Source: an uncultured bacterium (GTDB lineage: Bacteria; Verrucomicrobiota; Kiritimatiellia; CAIKKV01; CAIJXV01). Taken from it: a stretch of 64,000 bases of DNA. The notes beneath the pieces were generated by a model. That model was given only the letters and a program-made list of their open reading frames with translations, had not been told where the DNA came from and made no database searches. A program made the position numbers and the translations under genes. Numbering within the stretch: the first letter of the stretch is position 1; the number at the start of each line of letters is the position of its first letter. The stretch covers positions 1 through 64,000 of the forward strand of contig CAIJXV010000017.1 in the NCBI GenBank assembly GCA_903824675.1, written 5' to 3'. Shown piece after piece: positions 46,219-54,022 of the stretch.

Positions 46219-47301
46219 TTACCTCAGGTTCCCCGCCCTTACAACATCGGCCACCCGCTTGAATTTTTCAACCGTCACCCCGGGCGGACAGGAATCGGAA
46301 TTCGCCAACAGATAAGGACCGCCCTGCCCGTCGGTCAAAACCTGCGCAATATAATCTCCCAGCTCCATTTCAGATAGATTTAAAAAATGAACAGGTTCAA
46401 TCCCCCCAATGATCGCCATCCCGGGCCCCACGCGTTTCCGCGCCTCCTGCAGGGTTACATTCCCGGTGGGCGGGGGCGAGAGACTTTCGACTCCATAAAC
46501 GCCACTGTCTCGCATCCGTTCCACCAGCTCCCGGACATGTCCACAGGCATGCTGGATATAACGACGCCCTGCTTTCTTTAAAATCCGGCACCATTCCCCG
46601 ATTTCCGGACCAATATACCGGTCGTATTGCGCCGGCGAATAGTTTTGCGTGCTCGAATCCTCCCATGTGATGAAGTAATCGTAGGGGGCTTCCATGGACA
46701 ATCGAACCGCTGTTCGATCGTTCTCCACCATCGCCTGCCACAAAGACTCCACCACCTCGGGCTCATCGGCCAGAGCATAGGTCAATGCTTCCGTTCCCAC
46801 ATGTTGTTCAACCAGTGACTGGAATGCCGATTTATAGCGGGGAATCAGCATGCCCAGGGATAACCCTTCCCGTCCATCCCCTGCCATGAACTCCCGGATC
46901 GGTTGAAGATCGACCGTCATCCGGGTATGCTCTTCAATCCACATTTGAATCTTGTAATCTTCAATGCGCTTCAGGGGATGTTCCAATAGGAAACTCGTAT
47001 TGCCGATTTCGCTGCGCCGGTATAACCATCGCAGAGTCCCCACCGGAGTCCGGCATTCATGCTGGGTATCCAATCCCTCGGTTTGTTGGACAAGCTCCAG
47101 CCCCGGCACTTCCGATCGAATCGCACAGGGAGCCCCCCGCCATAATGGATCGGCACCTATCATCTGGTGGAAGGCCAACGGACCCCGGGATCGGACCGAT
47201 TCTGGAAAGAAATCCCAGACATAAGCGAGGAATGGACAGAACGGCACGGGGTCGACCACCTGCCCTTCCAATGCCGCGGCAATCCGTTCGCGTGAATTCA
47301 C
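46219..47301 (-). CDS. Uroporphyrinogen decarboxylase-family protein (MtaA/CmuA-like)
   Basis: The 360-residue protein begins NSRERIAAALEGQVVDPVPFCPFLAY, typical of the UroD superfamily, and has a histidine-containing IQHACGHVRELVERM and GGIEPVHFLN in the second half. Members include heme-pathway decarboxylases and corrinoid:coenzyme methyltransferases. Many PVC and clostridial genomes carry numerous UroD-like genes with unknown methyl donors. The lack of the HemE signature argues against a heme role here. It follows gmk by 22 nt. Confidence 0.8.
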   Translation of the reverse strand: MNSRERIAAALEGQVVDPVPFCPFLAYVWDFFPESVRSRGPLAFHQMIGADPLWRGAPCAIRSEVPGLELVQQTEGLDTQHECRTPVGTLRWLYRRSEIGNTSFLLEHPLKRIEDYKIQMWIEEHTRMTVDLQPIREFMAGDGREGLSLGMLIPRYKSAFQSLVEQHVGTEALTYALADEPEVVESLWQAMVENDRTAVRLSMEAPYDYFITWEDSSTQNYSPAQYDRYIGPEIGEWCRILKKAGRRYIQHACGHVRELVERMRDSGVYGVESLSPPPTGNVTLQEARKRVGPGMAIIGGIEPVHFLNLSEMELGDYIAQVLTDGQGGPYLLANSDSCPPGVTVEKFKRVADVVRAGNLR

Positions 47302-47323
47302 GAGAAAACAAGCCCCTCATCGT

Positions 47324-48004
47324 TCAGCGCAGGTCAGACCCCGGGCAACAACCTTTATCCGACAGGACCTTTATATGTTCAGTTAACACCAAAGAGCGAA
47401 GTTGTCCGTAGGCCTTATCCAAATCATCATTTACGATCACATAACGGTAATCCCGCCAGGTGTCCATTTCACGGCGAGCGTTTTGCAGGCGCCGGGCAAT
47501 CGTCTCGGGAGCATCTTCACCCCGGCCGGTCAGACGTTGTTGCAGAACCGCCTCGGATGGCGGCAGGATAAAAACATCAACGAAGGCACGCCGCAATAAA
47601 TCACCCGCCGGCGCGACCTGAACGGCCGTGCGAATCTGGGCGGCGCCCTGAACATCGATATCCATCAAAACATCGTGACCGGCCGACAGGGCGGTGACCA
47701 CTTCAGAACGAAGAGTACCATAGCGATTTCCATGGACTACCGCCTGCTCAAGAAAGGCTCCGGACCGGGACCTGCATTCGAATTCGTCCGGAGACAAAAA
47801 ATGGTAATGAACATCCTGTTGTTCCGTGCCCCGGGGCGCCCGCGTTGTGCAAGAAACGGAATAAGCAATCTCAGGGAATTCGGCCCGAAGCCGGGTGCAC
47901 AAGGTTGTCTTTCCCCCTCCAGATGGCGCGGAAACAACCAATAATAGGGGGCGGTCAAGGGTTTTGCTGACGACTTCCCAAAGAGTTGGTTCTTTTGCGC
48001 CCAT
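47324..48004 (-). CDS. gmk: Guanylate kinase
   Basis: Gmk phosphorylates GMP to GDP. The 226-residue protein has the P-loop VVSAPSGGGKTTLC (about residues 24-37), SVSCTTRAPRGTEQQDVHYHFLS (GMP-binding) and VLMDIDVQGAAQIR. It follows yicC by 14 nt, a very common bacterial pairing. The N-terminal extension of about 20 residues is slightly longer than usual. Confidence 0.95.
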   Translation of the reverse strand: MGAKEPTLWEVVSKTLDRPLLLVVSAPSGGGKTTLCTRLRAEFPEIAYSVSCTTRAPRGTEQQDVHYHFLSPDEFECRSRSGAFLEQAVVHGNRYGTLRSEVVTALSAGHDVLMDIDVQGAAQIRTAVQVAPAGDLLRRAFVDVFILPPSEAVLQQRLTGRGEDAPETIARRLQNARREMDTWRDYRYVIVNDDLDKAYGQLRSLVLTEHIKVLSDKGCCPGSDLR

Positions 48005-48018
48005 ATCCTGTTCTCCGT

Positions 48019-48903
48019 CTATTCGAGATTCTGAACCTGCTCGCGAATCCGTTCCAATTCGGTTTTGGCTTCAATCACCTGCTGGGCAATCGTCAGATCG
48101 TTCGCCTTGGAACCGATCGTATTGACCTCACGAAACATCTCCTGAACGAGAAAATCAAGCGCCCTGCCAACCGGCTCATCGGACGCCAGATTCCGGTTGG
48201 CCTGTGCGAGATGACTGTCCAGCCGCGTAATTTCCTCGCTGATATCGCATCGATCAGCAAACAAGGCGATTTCGCGAACAATTTGCGGATCGTCAACATT
48301 AACCCCCACTTCGGCCCGCTCCAAACGCTCTAATAACGTCCGGCGATATCGTACCGCAACACCTGGAGCACTGGCTTGAATGGTCTTTAGTGCCCGCCGC
48401 AAATGATCCAACCGCCCCCGTAAATCACGGGCCAGGATTTGCCCTTCCCGAAGGCGCATGCGCCCATGTTGCAAAAGGCCCGCTCGCAAGGCTTTCACCA
48501 GCAAACCTTCCAGGACTGCGGTATCCGCAAAGGGATCATCCGGCCGGATCACATTCGGCATTTGCAGTAACTGTGCCAGGGTTCCGTTTTCCTGAAGTTT
48601 CAACGCCCGGGCCAGTTCGCGTATTTCACGAAGACCAGCCGCCGCCACCGCATGATCTAGTCTGAATCCGGCATGCGACCGTCCCCCGACCACCCGAACC
48701 TGGACGGACACGTTGACTTGCCCCCGACTGATCGCGGCCTGAATCGGTTCGTGCAACAGGCTTTCACAATGACCCAACCCCCGGGGTAGATTCGCCCGGA
48801 TATCGAGTTGCTTGCGATTGACAGAGCTGATTTCAACTTCAACGGCCAACCCCACCGCAGTGGCACGGCCCCGCCCAAACCCCGTCATGCTTTTAACCGC
48901 CAT
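48019..48903 (-). CDS. yicC: YicC/YloC-family endoribonuclease
   Basis: This 294-residue protein begins MAVKSMTGFGRG and ends with a region rich in conserved charged residues (EITRLDSHLAQANRNLASDEPVGRALDFLVQEMFREVNTIGSKANDLTI), the YicC signature. YicC-like proteins have been described as endoribonucleases affecting small-RNA stability. The gene is followed closely by gmk on the same strand. Confidence 0.93.
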   Translation of the reverse strand: MAVKSMTGFGRGRATAVGLAVEVEISSVNRKQLDIRANLPRGLGHCESLLHEPIQAAISRGQVNVSVQVRVVGGRSHAGFRLDHAVAAAGLREIRELARALKLQENGTLAQLLQMPNVIRPDDPFADTAVLEGLLVKALRAGLLQHGRMRLREGQILARDLRGRLDHLRRALKTIQASAPGVAVRYRRTLLERLERAEVGVNVDDPQIVREIALFADRCDISEEITRLDSHLAQANRNLASDEPVGRALDFLVQEMFREVNTIGSKANDLTIAQQVIEAKTELERIREQVQNLE

Positions 48904-49019
48904 ATCACATCTCCCGGTTATCTACCGCCAATGGTTTGATCCCATCAACGATGGGGCGGATTATTCCCTTTTTTTCATAGAGCCGCCACATAAAACGGAA
49001 ACAGGTCTGCATCTTTGGG

Positions 49020-49520
49020 TTATTTCAACACCACAGGGGGGTCGGGCAATTCGTTGACTGCGGAAGTTGTAGCTGGATATTCTTGAGTCAAAAGATCCGT
49101 AATCGCCTGAATGCCCTGCTTGACCCCGGCCTCGAATCGACCCGCAGAAAAATGTTGCTCCATCCGACGGCAGATGGGATCCCAGCCCTCGGCCCCCACC
49201 CGCGCATGAACACCCCGATCCGCCACGATTTCGACATGTCGGTCTGCAAGCAGGAGATAGATCAGGACCCCATTGTTCTCGGCCGTGTCCCATACCCGAA
49301 GGCGAGAAAAGATGTCCAGTGCCCGTTCCGACGCCGATTCATCCCGGACCAAACGTCGCCAATGCAACACGCTCTCAACCGCAAAACGGATCTGGCCCCG
49401 ATGTCGCATCTCACTTTGCTGGATCGCCTGTTCGATGGCACTCATAACCGTCGTCGGAAATGCCCGATGAACGCTCCGCTGAGAAATCCACAGATGTCGC
49501 CAAACTCGAAGAAAGTTCAT
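49020..49520 (-). CDS. TPM-domain protein (cytoplasmic)
   Basis: The 166-residue protein has a TPM (TLP18.3/Psb32/MOLO-1) domain: AIEQAIQQSEMRHRGQIRFAVE, ALDIFSRLRVWDTAENNGVLIYLLLADRHVEIVADRG and GVKQGIQAITDLL. No signal peptide is visible, in contrast to the larger TPM protein just upstream. Paired TPM genes downstream of lemA are common, but their role is uncertain; a link to membrane-protein quality control or phosphatase activity has been proposed for the family. The gap to the upstream gene is nine bases. Confidence 0.85.
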   Translation of the reverse strand: MNFLRVWRHLWISQRSVHRAFPTTVMSAIEQAIQQSEMRHRGQIRFAVESVLHWRRLVRDESASERALDIFSRLRVWDTAENNGVLIYLLLADRHVEIVADRGVHARVGAEGWDPICRRMEQHFSAGRFEAGVKQGIQAITDLLTQEYPATTSAVNELPDPPVVLK

Positions 49521-49529
49521 ATTCTGACC

Positions 49530-50429
49530 TCACCATCGCCCCGAGGCGCCACCTCCACTAAAACTCCCACCCCCGCCGCTAAAACCCCCGCCGCCGCTCC
49601 ATCCTCCCCCTCCACCACCGCTGCTCCAACCTCCACTACGGCTGCCCCAACGAGGTCCACCGCCTCCCTTGCTCCCGGTCCGCGGGAGACGCCCGATGGC
49701 GGATGCGATGGCAGTGAAGAGAAAGAAAAACACACCAAAAGCAATACTCTCAGCCCATTTTCCAGAGATCACATAGGTTGCGGACCCCATCAGGCATCCG
49801 GCGATCAGCCCTGACATTAAGGCGCCAATGAGAGAGCTGAGAAATATCGTTATCATGGGAACGCCCAGAAACATAAAAGGATAAATCGTTTCAATTCTCA
49901 ACTTAAACCGCGACTGGTTTGAGTCGGGGTCGGGCAGAGGCTCACCCTGAATCACCTTGATAATTTGTCCGACACCTGCCTCAATCCCTCCCCCAAAATC
50001 GCCTTGCTTGAGGAACGGCACGATATTTTCATTGATGATTTGACTGGCCGTAGCATCCGGAATTGCCCCTTCCAAACCACGGCCCACCTCAATCCGCACA
50101 GTACGGTCATTCTTCGCGATCAACAAGATCACACCATCACTCACCCCACTCCGCCCGATCTTCCACCGATCCGCAACCCGGATCCCGTACTGTTCAATCG
50201 ATTCATCGCCGGTTGTTGGAACGACCAAAACCACTACTTGCGAGCCCTTGCCGAACTCAAACTGCCGTAGGGTTGCCTCTAATTGTTGGGATTGATCCGA
50301 AGTCAGTGTTCCGGTCAGATCTGTCACGCGGCTCTGCAAACGGGGGATTGGCTCCGGCACCGCCCAAACCCCGGCACCGATGAATACCCCTGCCAGGCAG
50401 GCCAGGACCGATTTCCAGATGAGCTTCAT
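49530..50429 (-). CDS. TPM-domain membrane protein with Gly-rich tail (YgcG-like)
   Basis: The 299-residue protein has a signal peptide (LACLAGVFIGAGVWA), a periplasmic TPM domain (about 25-155; RVTDLTGTLTSDQSQQLEATLRQFE, DRWKIGRSGVSDGVILLIAKNDRTVRIEVGRGLEGAIPD), two or three membrane helices (about 185-245) and a tail of repeated GGG/GGW segments ending FSGGGASGRW. This matches the YgcG family. Its start overlaps the lemA stop by ATGA. The tail's tandem GGx codons produce several shadow ORFs. Confidence 0.9.
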   Translation of the reverse strand: MKLIWKSVLACLAGVFIGAGVWAVPEPIPRLQSRVTDLTGTLTSDQSQQLEATLRQFEFGKGSQVVVLVVPTTGDESIEQYGIRVADRWKIGRSGVSDGVILLIAKNDRTVRIEVGRGLEGAIPDATASQIINENIVPFLKQGDFGGGIEAGVGQIIKVIQGEPLPDPDSNQSRFKLRIETIYPFMFLGVPMITIFLSSLIGALMSGLIAGCLMGSATYVISGKWAESIAFGVFFFLFTAIASAIGRLPRTGSKGGGGPRWGSRSGGWSSGGGGGGWSGGGGFSGGGGSFSGGGASGRW

Positions 50430-51016
50430 TTGAAATCAACAATGGGGGGCTTGGCCAGATCTTTTTCGTTTTCAACCGCAAATGGGGGCTTGACCGAATA
50501 GCCAAACATGCGGGCAATGATATTCCCCGGGAAAGAACGGACCGTAATATTATAGTTTTTCACCGCCTCAATGAAACGATTGCGGGCCACCGCAATGCGG
50601 TTTTCGGTTCCTTCCAATTGCGCCTGCAGATCGCGAAAAACGCCATCGGCCTTGAGTTGAGGATAGTTCTCGGCAACGGCCAGTAAGCGCCCCAAACTGC
50701 TCGATAATTCCTGCTGAGCGGCGGCAAACTTGGCAAAGGCCTCGGGATTATTGATTAACTCCGGGGTGGCCTGGATCGCCCCAACTTTTGCCCGCGCTTC
50801 CGTAACCTGGGTGAGAATCTCTTTTTCATGGGCGGCATACCCCTTGACCACATTCACCAGATTAGGCACCAAATCGGCACGACGTTGAAATTGATTCAAG
50901 ACCTCTGACCAATCCGCCTTGACCTGCTCGTCCGAGGATTGGATCCGATTGAATCCCAAAATAGCTGCCCCCAAACAGACTACAGCCAGAACGACTATTA
51001 TGACCCATGTTTTCAT
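50426..51016 (-). CDS. lemA: LemA family protein
   Basis: The 196-residue protein has an N-terminal membrane helix (WVIIVVLAVVCLGAAILGF) followed by the helical LemA core: QVKADWSEVLNQFQRRADLVPNLVNVVKGYAAHEKEIL and FGYSVKPPFAVENEKDLAKPPIVDF at the end. Function is not well known; the protein probably faces the periplasm. The ATG at 51016 has GAGGAG eight bases upstream; the track start at 51088 adds unlikely residues. It heads a three-gene operon with two TPM-domain genes. Confidence 0.92.
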   Translation of the reverse strand: MKTWVIIVVLAVVCLGAAILGFNRIQSSDEQVKADWSEVLNQFQRRADLVPNLVNVVKGYAAHEKEILTQVTEARAKVGAIQATPELINNPEAFAKFAAAQQELSSSLGRLLAVAENYPQLKADGVFRDLQAQLEGTENRIAVARNRFIEAVKNYNITVRSFPGNIIARMFGYSVKPPFAVENEKDLAKPPIVDFK

Positions 51017-51328
51017 CCTGTATGCTCCTCGCATTATGTTCTTATCGCATCCTTTTAAGAAAGTGCCAGAACTGTACCTCGAACACAAGCGAGATATTCA
51101 GGATGATATTCATAGCCGAATCCCGCTATGGAATGCTAAGGTTGTGGAGGTTGGTCAGCATGGCAGGTACGAAGCGGGGCGCAAGTCGGTCGGGGAATGG
51201 GATTTGAGGGGAATACACAGGAGGGAGATGGAGCCCGGTGGCGGGCGGGAGACAACCTGTCGGGAATAACCGTAAGCGGATGACGTGTCTGTGAATGCTC
51301 TTGCACACAAACCAAGCAGGAGGTTCGA
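51017..51328. other. Intergenic region between lemA and the nuclease gene
   Basis: This 312-nt divergent gap has no convincing ORF. I see the lemA ribosome site at its left edge and an aggagg site for the nuclease at its right edge. No strong promoter, hairpin or repeat stands out by eye, although promoters for both flanking genes should lie here. Confidence 0.4.
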
Positions 51329-51853
51329 ATGGCTCGTTATTCATGGCTCGCGGGATTGGGGTTGTTGTGTTCGCTGGTTTGCTCCGCGCAAACCTTCACC
51401 GGACGGGTCGTCGGGGTGGCCGATGGCGACACCGTGACCGTCCTCATCGAAAGTAACCGGACCCAGAAAATCCGGCTCGCGGGGATCGACGCCCCGGAAA
51501 AAAAACAGGCCTTCGGTTCACGCGCCAAACAGGCCCTGTCCGACAAGATTTTCAATCGCACGGTGACGGTGGTATCCAATTCAACCGACCGGTATCATCG
51601 TTGGGTTTGCGACATCCATCTGGAAGATCGGTGGATCAACCGCGAAATGGTCGCCGAGGGCTGGGCCTGGTGGTATCGCCAGTATTCGACGTCCGAAATT
51701 CTCGCTCAGGCCGAAATCGATGCCCAGACCCAAAAAAAAGGCCTATGGGCTGATCCCCAACCTCAACCGCCCTGGAATTTCCGCCGGCAAGCCAAAACTC
51801 AGCGAGCCCAAATCCGGCCTACAACGGTCCTTGATACCAAGGATGACCTGTGA
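51329..51853 (+). CDS. Secreted thermonuclease-family (SNase-like) protein
   Basis: The 174-residue protein has a signal peptide (WLAGLGLLCSLVCSAQ) and a staphylococcal-nuclease OB-fold domain: GRVVGVADGDTVTVLIE (calcium-binding Asp), IRLAGIDAPE with the catalytic Arg and Glu, and DRYHRWV with the second Arg. The catalytic set appears complete, so it is probably an extracellular or periplasmic nuclease. The ATG has aggagg five bases upstream. The downstream proB begins about 30 nt after its stop. Confidence 0.88.
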   Translation: MARYSWLAGLGLLCSLVCSAQTFTGRVVGVADGDTVTVLIESNRTQKIRLAGIDAPEKKQAFGSRAKQALSDKIFNRTVTVVSNSTDRYHRWVCDIHLEDRWINREMVAEGWAWWYRQYSTSEILAQAEIDAQTQKKGLWADPQPQPPWNFRRQAKTQRAQIRPTTVLDTKDDL

Positions 51854-51886
51854 TACGGTTAAGCCGTTTTTCACGGGAATCATCAC

Positions 51887-52711
51887 ATGAATACTGCATT
51901 AAAATTCAGGCTCGGCGTCCCCGAAGCACGCCGCATTGTCGTCAAGGTTGGAAGTCGTGTTCTCGTCCAGAAAACCGGACGCCCGGAATTACGCCGGATC
52001 CGGGCCTTGGTTGAAGACCTGGCGAACATGCGGCTCCAGGGTCTGGAGGTCATTCTGGTCACCTCCGGCGCGGTTGGCACTGGCATGGCGACCCTGGGTC
52101 TAAAAACCCGTCCCACCACCCTACCCGATCTTCAAATGGCCGCAGCTGTTGGGCAATCCCGGTTGATGGCCCTCTATGACAAGTTGTTTTCAGCCAAGCG
52201 ATGTACCGTCGGGCAGGTCCTCTTGACGCACGATGACTTCCATCACCAGATCCGTTTCGCCAATGCCAGTCGGACCTTTGCCCATCTCCTCCAACACGGA
52301 GTTATCCCGATCGTTAACGAAAATGATGTCGTCGCCGATGAGGAACTCAAGGCCGATCTGAAAAAACTCGGCGACAACGATCTACTGGCGTCCTTGGTCG
52401 CCAAAATGATCCGCGCCGACTTACTCATCCTGCTCTCCACCACGGACGGTCTGCGGTCTCCGGCCAAGGATGGAAAAACCCGTCGGGTTTCAACGCTCGA
52501 ACGCATTACGCGCGAAACCTTCGGCTGGGTGGGTACCCATAACAACCCCATCTCGACCGGGGGCATGCGCACAAAGCTCCAGGCCGCCCAATCCGTGGCC
52601 CGTGATGGATGTGCGGCAGTCATTGCCGATGGCCGAAAATCCGGCATCCTGGCCCGGATCATGCGCGGCGAAGATGTCGGCACATTTGTGGCGGCGTCCC
52701 TGATTTCCTGA
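51887..52711 (+). CDS. proB: Glutamate 5-kinase (without PUA domain)
   Basis: ProB phosphorylates glutamate in the first step of proline synthesis. The 274-residue protein covers the amino-acid-kinase domain: RIVVKVGSRVLV, LVTSGAVGTGMATLG, VNENDVVA, GDNDLLASLVA and STGGMRTKLQAA. It lacks the C-terminal PUA domain of the E. coli enzyme (367 residues), as in many shorter family members. It is followed by proA after 16 nt. Confidence 0.95.
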   Translation: MNTALKFRLGVPEARRIVVKVGSRVLVQKTGRPELRRIRALVEDLANMRLQGLEVILVTSGAVGTGMATLGLKTRPTTLPDLQMAAAVGQSRLMALYDKLFSAKRCTVGQVLLTHDDFHHQIRFANASRTFAHLLQHGVIPIVNENDVVADEELKADLKKLGDNDLLASLVAKMIRADLLILLSTTDGLRSPAKDGKTRRVSTLERITRETFGWVGTHNNPISTGGMRTKLQAAQSVARDGCAAVIADGRKSGILARIMRGEDVGTFVAASLIS

Positions 52712-52727
52712 CCTGCACGGAGTGCCC

Positions 52728-53987
52728 ATGACAACCTTACACGATGAACTTCTGACCATGGGCGATGCCGCAGTCGAAGCCGCCCGGCAACTCGTCCGTC
52801 TGTCCGCCGCCCGCAAAAACAAAATTCTTGCCGCCATGGCCGACGAGTTGGAAAACCGGCAGGCCACGATCCTTGGCGCCAATGCCGCTGATCTCGAAGC
52901 CGGCCGCGCCGCCGGACTCAACACCGCTCTTCTCGATCGATTGCAATTAAATCCCGCCCGGATCAAAGGGATGGCCGAGGGCTTGCGTGCCATCACTCAT
53001 CTGCCCGACCCGGTCGGACGAACTCTCCGACGCTGGACACGTCCCAATGGTCTTAAAATCCGCAAGATCAGTGTTCCCCTCGGAGTCATCGCCATTATTT
53101 TCGAGTCGCGGCCCAATGTTACCGCCGATGCAACGGCTCTCTGCCTGAAAAGCTCGAATGCGGTCATCCTTCGCGGCGGCAAGGAAGCACTCCGCTCCAA
53201 TCTGGCCATTGCCGATGCCCTCCAGGCCGGTGGCGCCAAGGAAGGGCTCCCTCCCCATTCCGTCCAAATGGTTGCCACTCCGGATCGGGATGCCGTCCGT
53301 GAACTGGTCCAAATGGAAGGCCGTATCGATTTAGTCATGCCACGGGGCGGCGAGAGCCTCATCCGGGCTGTTGTGGAACAGGCGCGAGTCCCGGTGATCA
53401 AGCACTATAAGGGCGTCTGCCATGTGTACGTCGACAAAACCGCCAAACTCCCCATGGCCCTGTCGATCGTGGAAAATGCCAAATGCCAGCGCCCGGGAGT
53501 TTGCAACGCCATGGAAACCCTTCTGGTACACCAATCCATTGCCGGAAGCGTTTTGCCCCAAATCTGCGAACGTCTGATTGCGCGCGGGGTGGAATTTCGC
53601 GGAGATGAAGCCTCCCGAAAGATTGTCCCGGGCATCAAACCGGCAGACGAGACAGATTGGTCGGCTGAATATCTGGATCTCATTCTGGCGGTCAAAGTCG
53701 TTCCTTCCCTTGAAGCCGCTATTGAGCACATCAACCGGTATGGCTCCCGTCATTCAGATGCCATTGTCACCCAATCGGTATCCGCCTGGCGGCGCTTTTC
53801 ACGCGATGTCGATTCCGCGACCCTCTACTGGAATGCGTCAACGCGTTTCACCGATGGCGGAGAATTCGGATTCGGCGCAGAAATCGGCATCAGCACCGAC
53901 AAATTACATGCGCGAGGCCCCATGGGCCTGGAAGAATTGACCACCTACAAATACGTGGTCACGGGAACGGGACAGGTTCGGATCTGA
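52728..53987 (+). CDS. proA: Gamma-glutamyl phosphate reductase
   Basis: ProA reduces glutamyl 5-phosphate to glutamate semialdehyde. The 419-residue protein has an NADP-binding aldehyde dehydrogenase-like fold with IFESRPNVTADATALCLKSSNAVILRGGKEA, the catalytic cysteine in KCQRPGVCNAMETLLVH, and WNASTRFTDGGEFGFGAEIGIST. The track starts at a GTG (52722); the ATG two codons later at 52728 is the better start. It converges with priA. Confidence 0.96.
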   Translation: MTTLHDELLTMGDAAVEAARQLVRLSAARKNKILAAMADELENRQATILGANAADLEAGRAAGLNTALLDRLQLNPARIKGMAEGLRAITHLPDPVGRTLRRWTRPNGLKIRKISVPLGVIAIIFESRPNVTADATALCLKSSNAVILRGGKEALRSNLAIADALQAGGAKEGLPPHSVQMVATPDRDAVRELVQMEGRIDLVMPRGGESLIRAVVEQARVPVIKHYKGVCHVYVDKTAKLPMALSIVENAKCQRPGVCNAMETLLVHQSIAGSVLPQICERLIARGVEFRGDEASRKIVPGIKPADETDWSAEYLDLILAVKVVPSLEAAIEHINRYGSRHSDAIVTQSVSAWRRFSRDVDSATLYWNASTRFTDGGEFGFGAEIGISTDKLHARGPMGLEELTTYKYVVTGTGQVRI

Positions 53988-54022
53988 CATCCCGGAATAG
54001 CGTCGGTTTGCCAACTATCGGG

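Noticed and set aside
51843-51865. acgg/ccgt hairpin with T-run after the nuclease gene
   Set aside because: A four-base stem is too weak to call a terminator.
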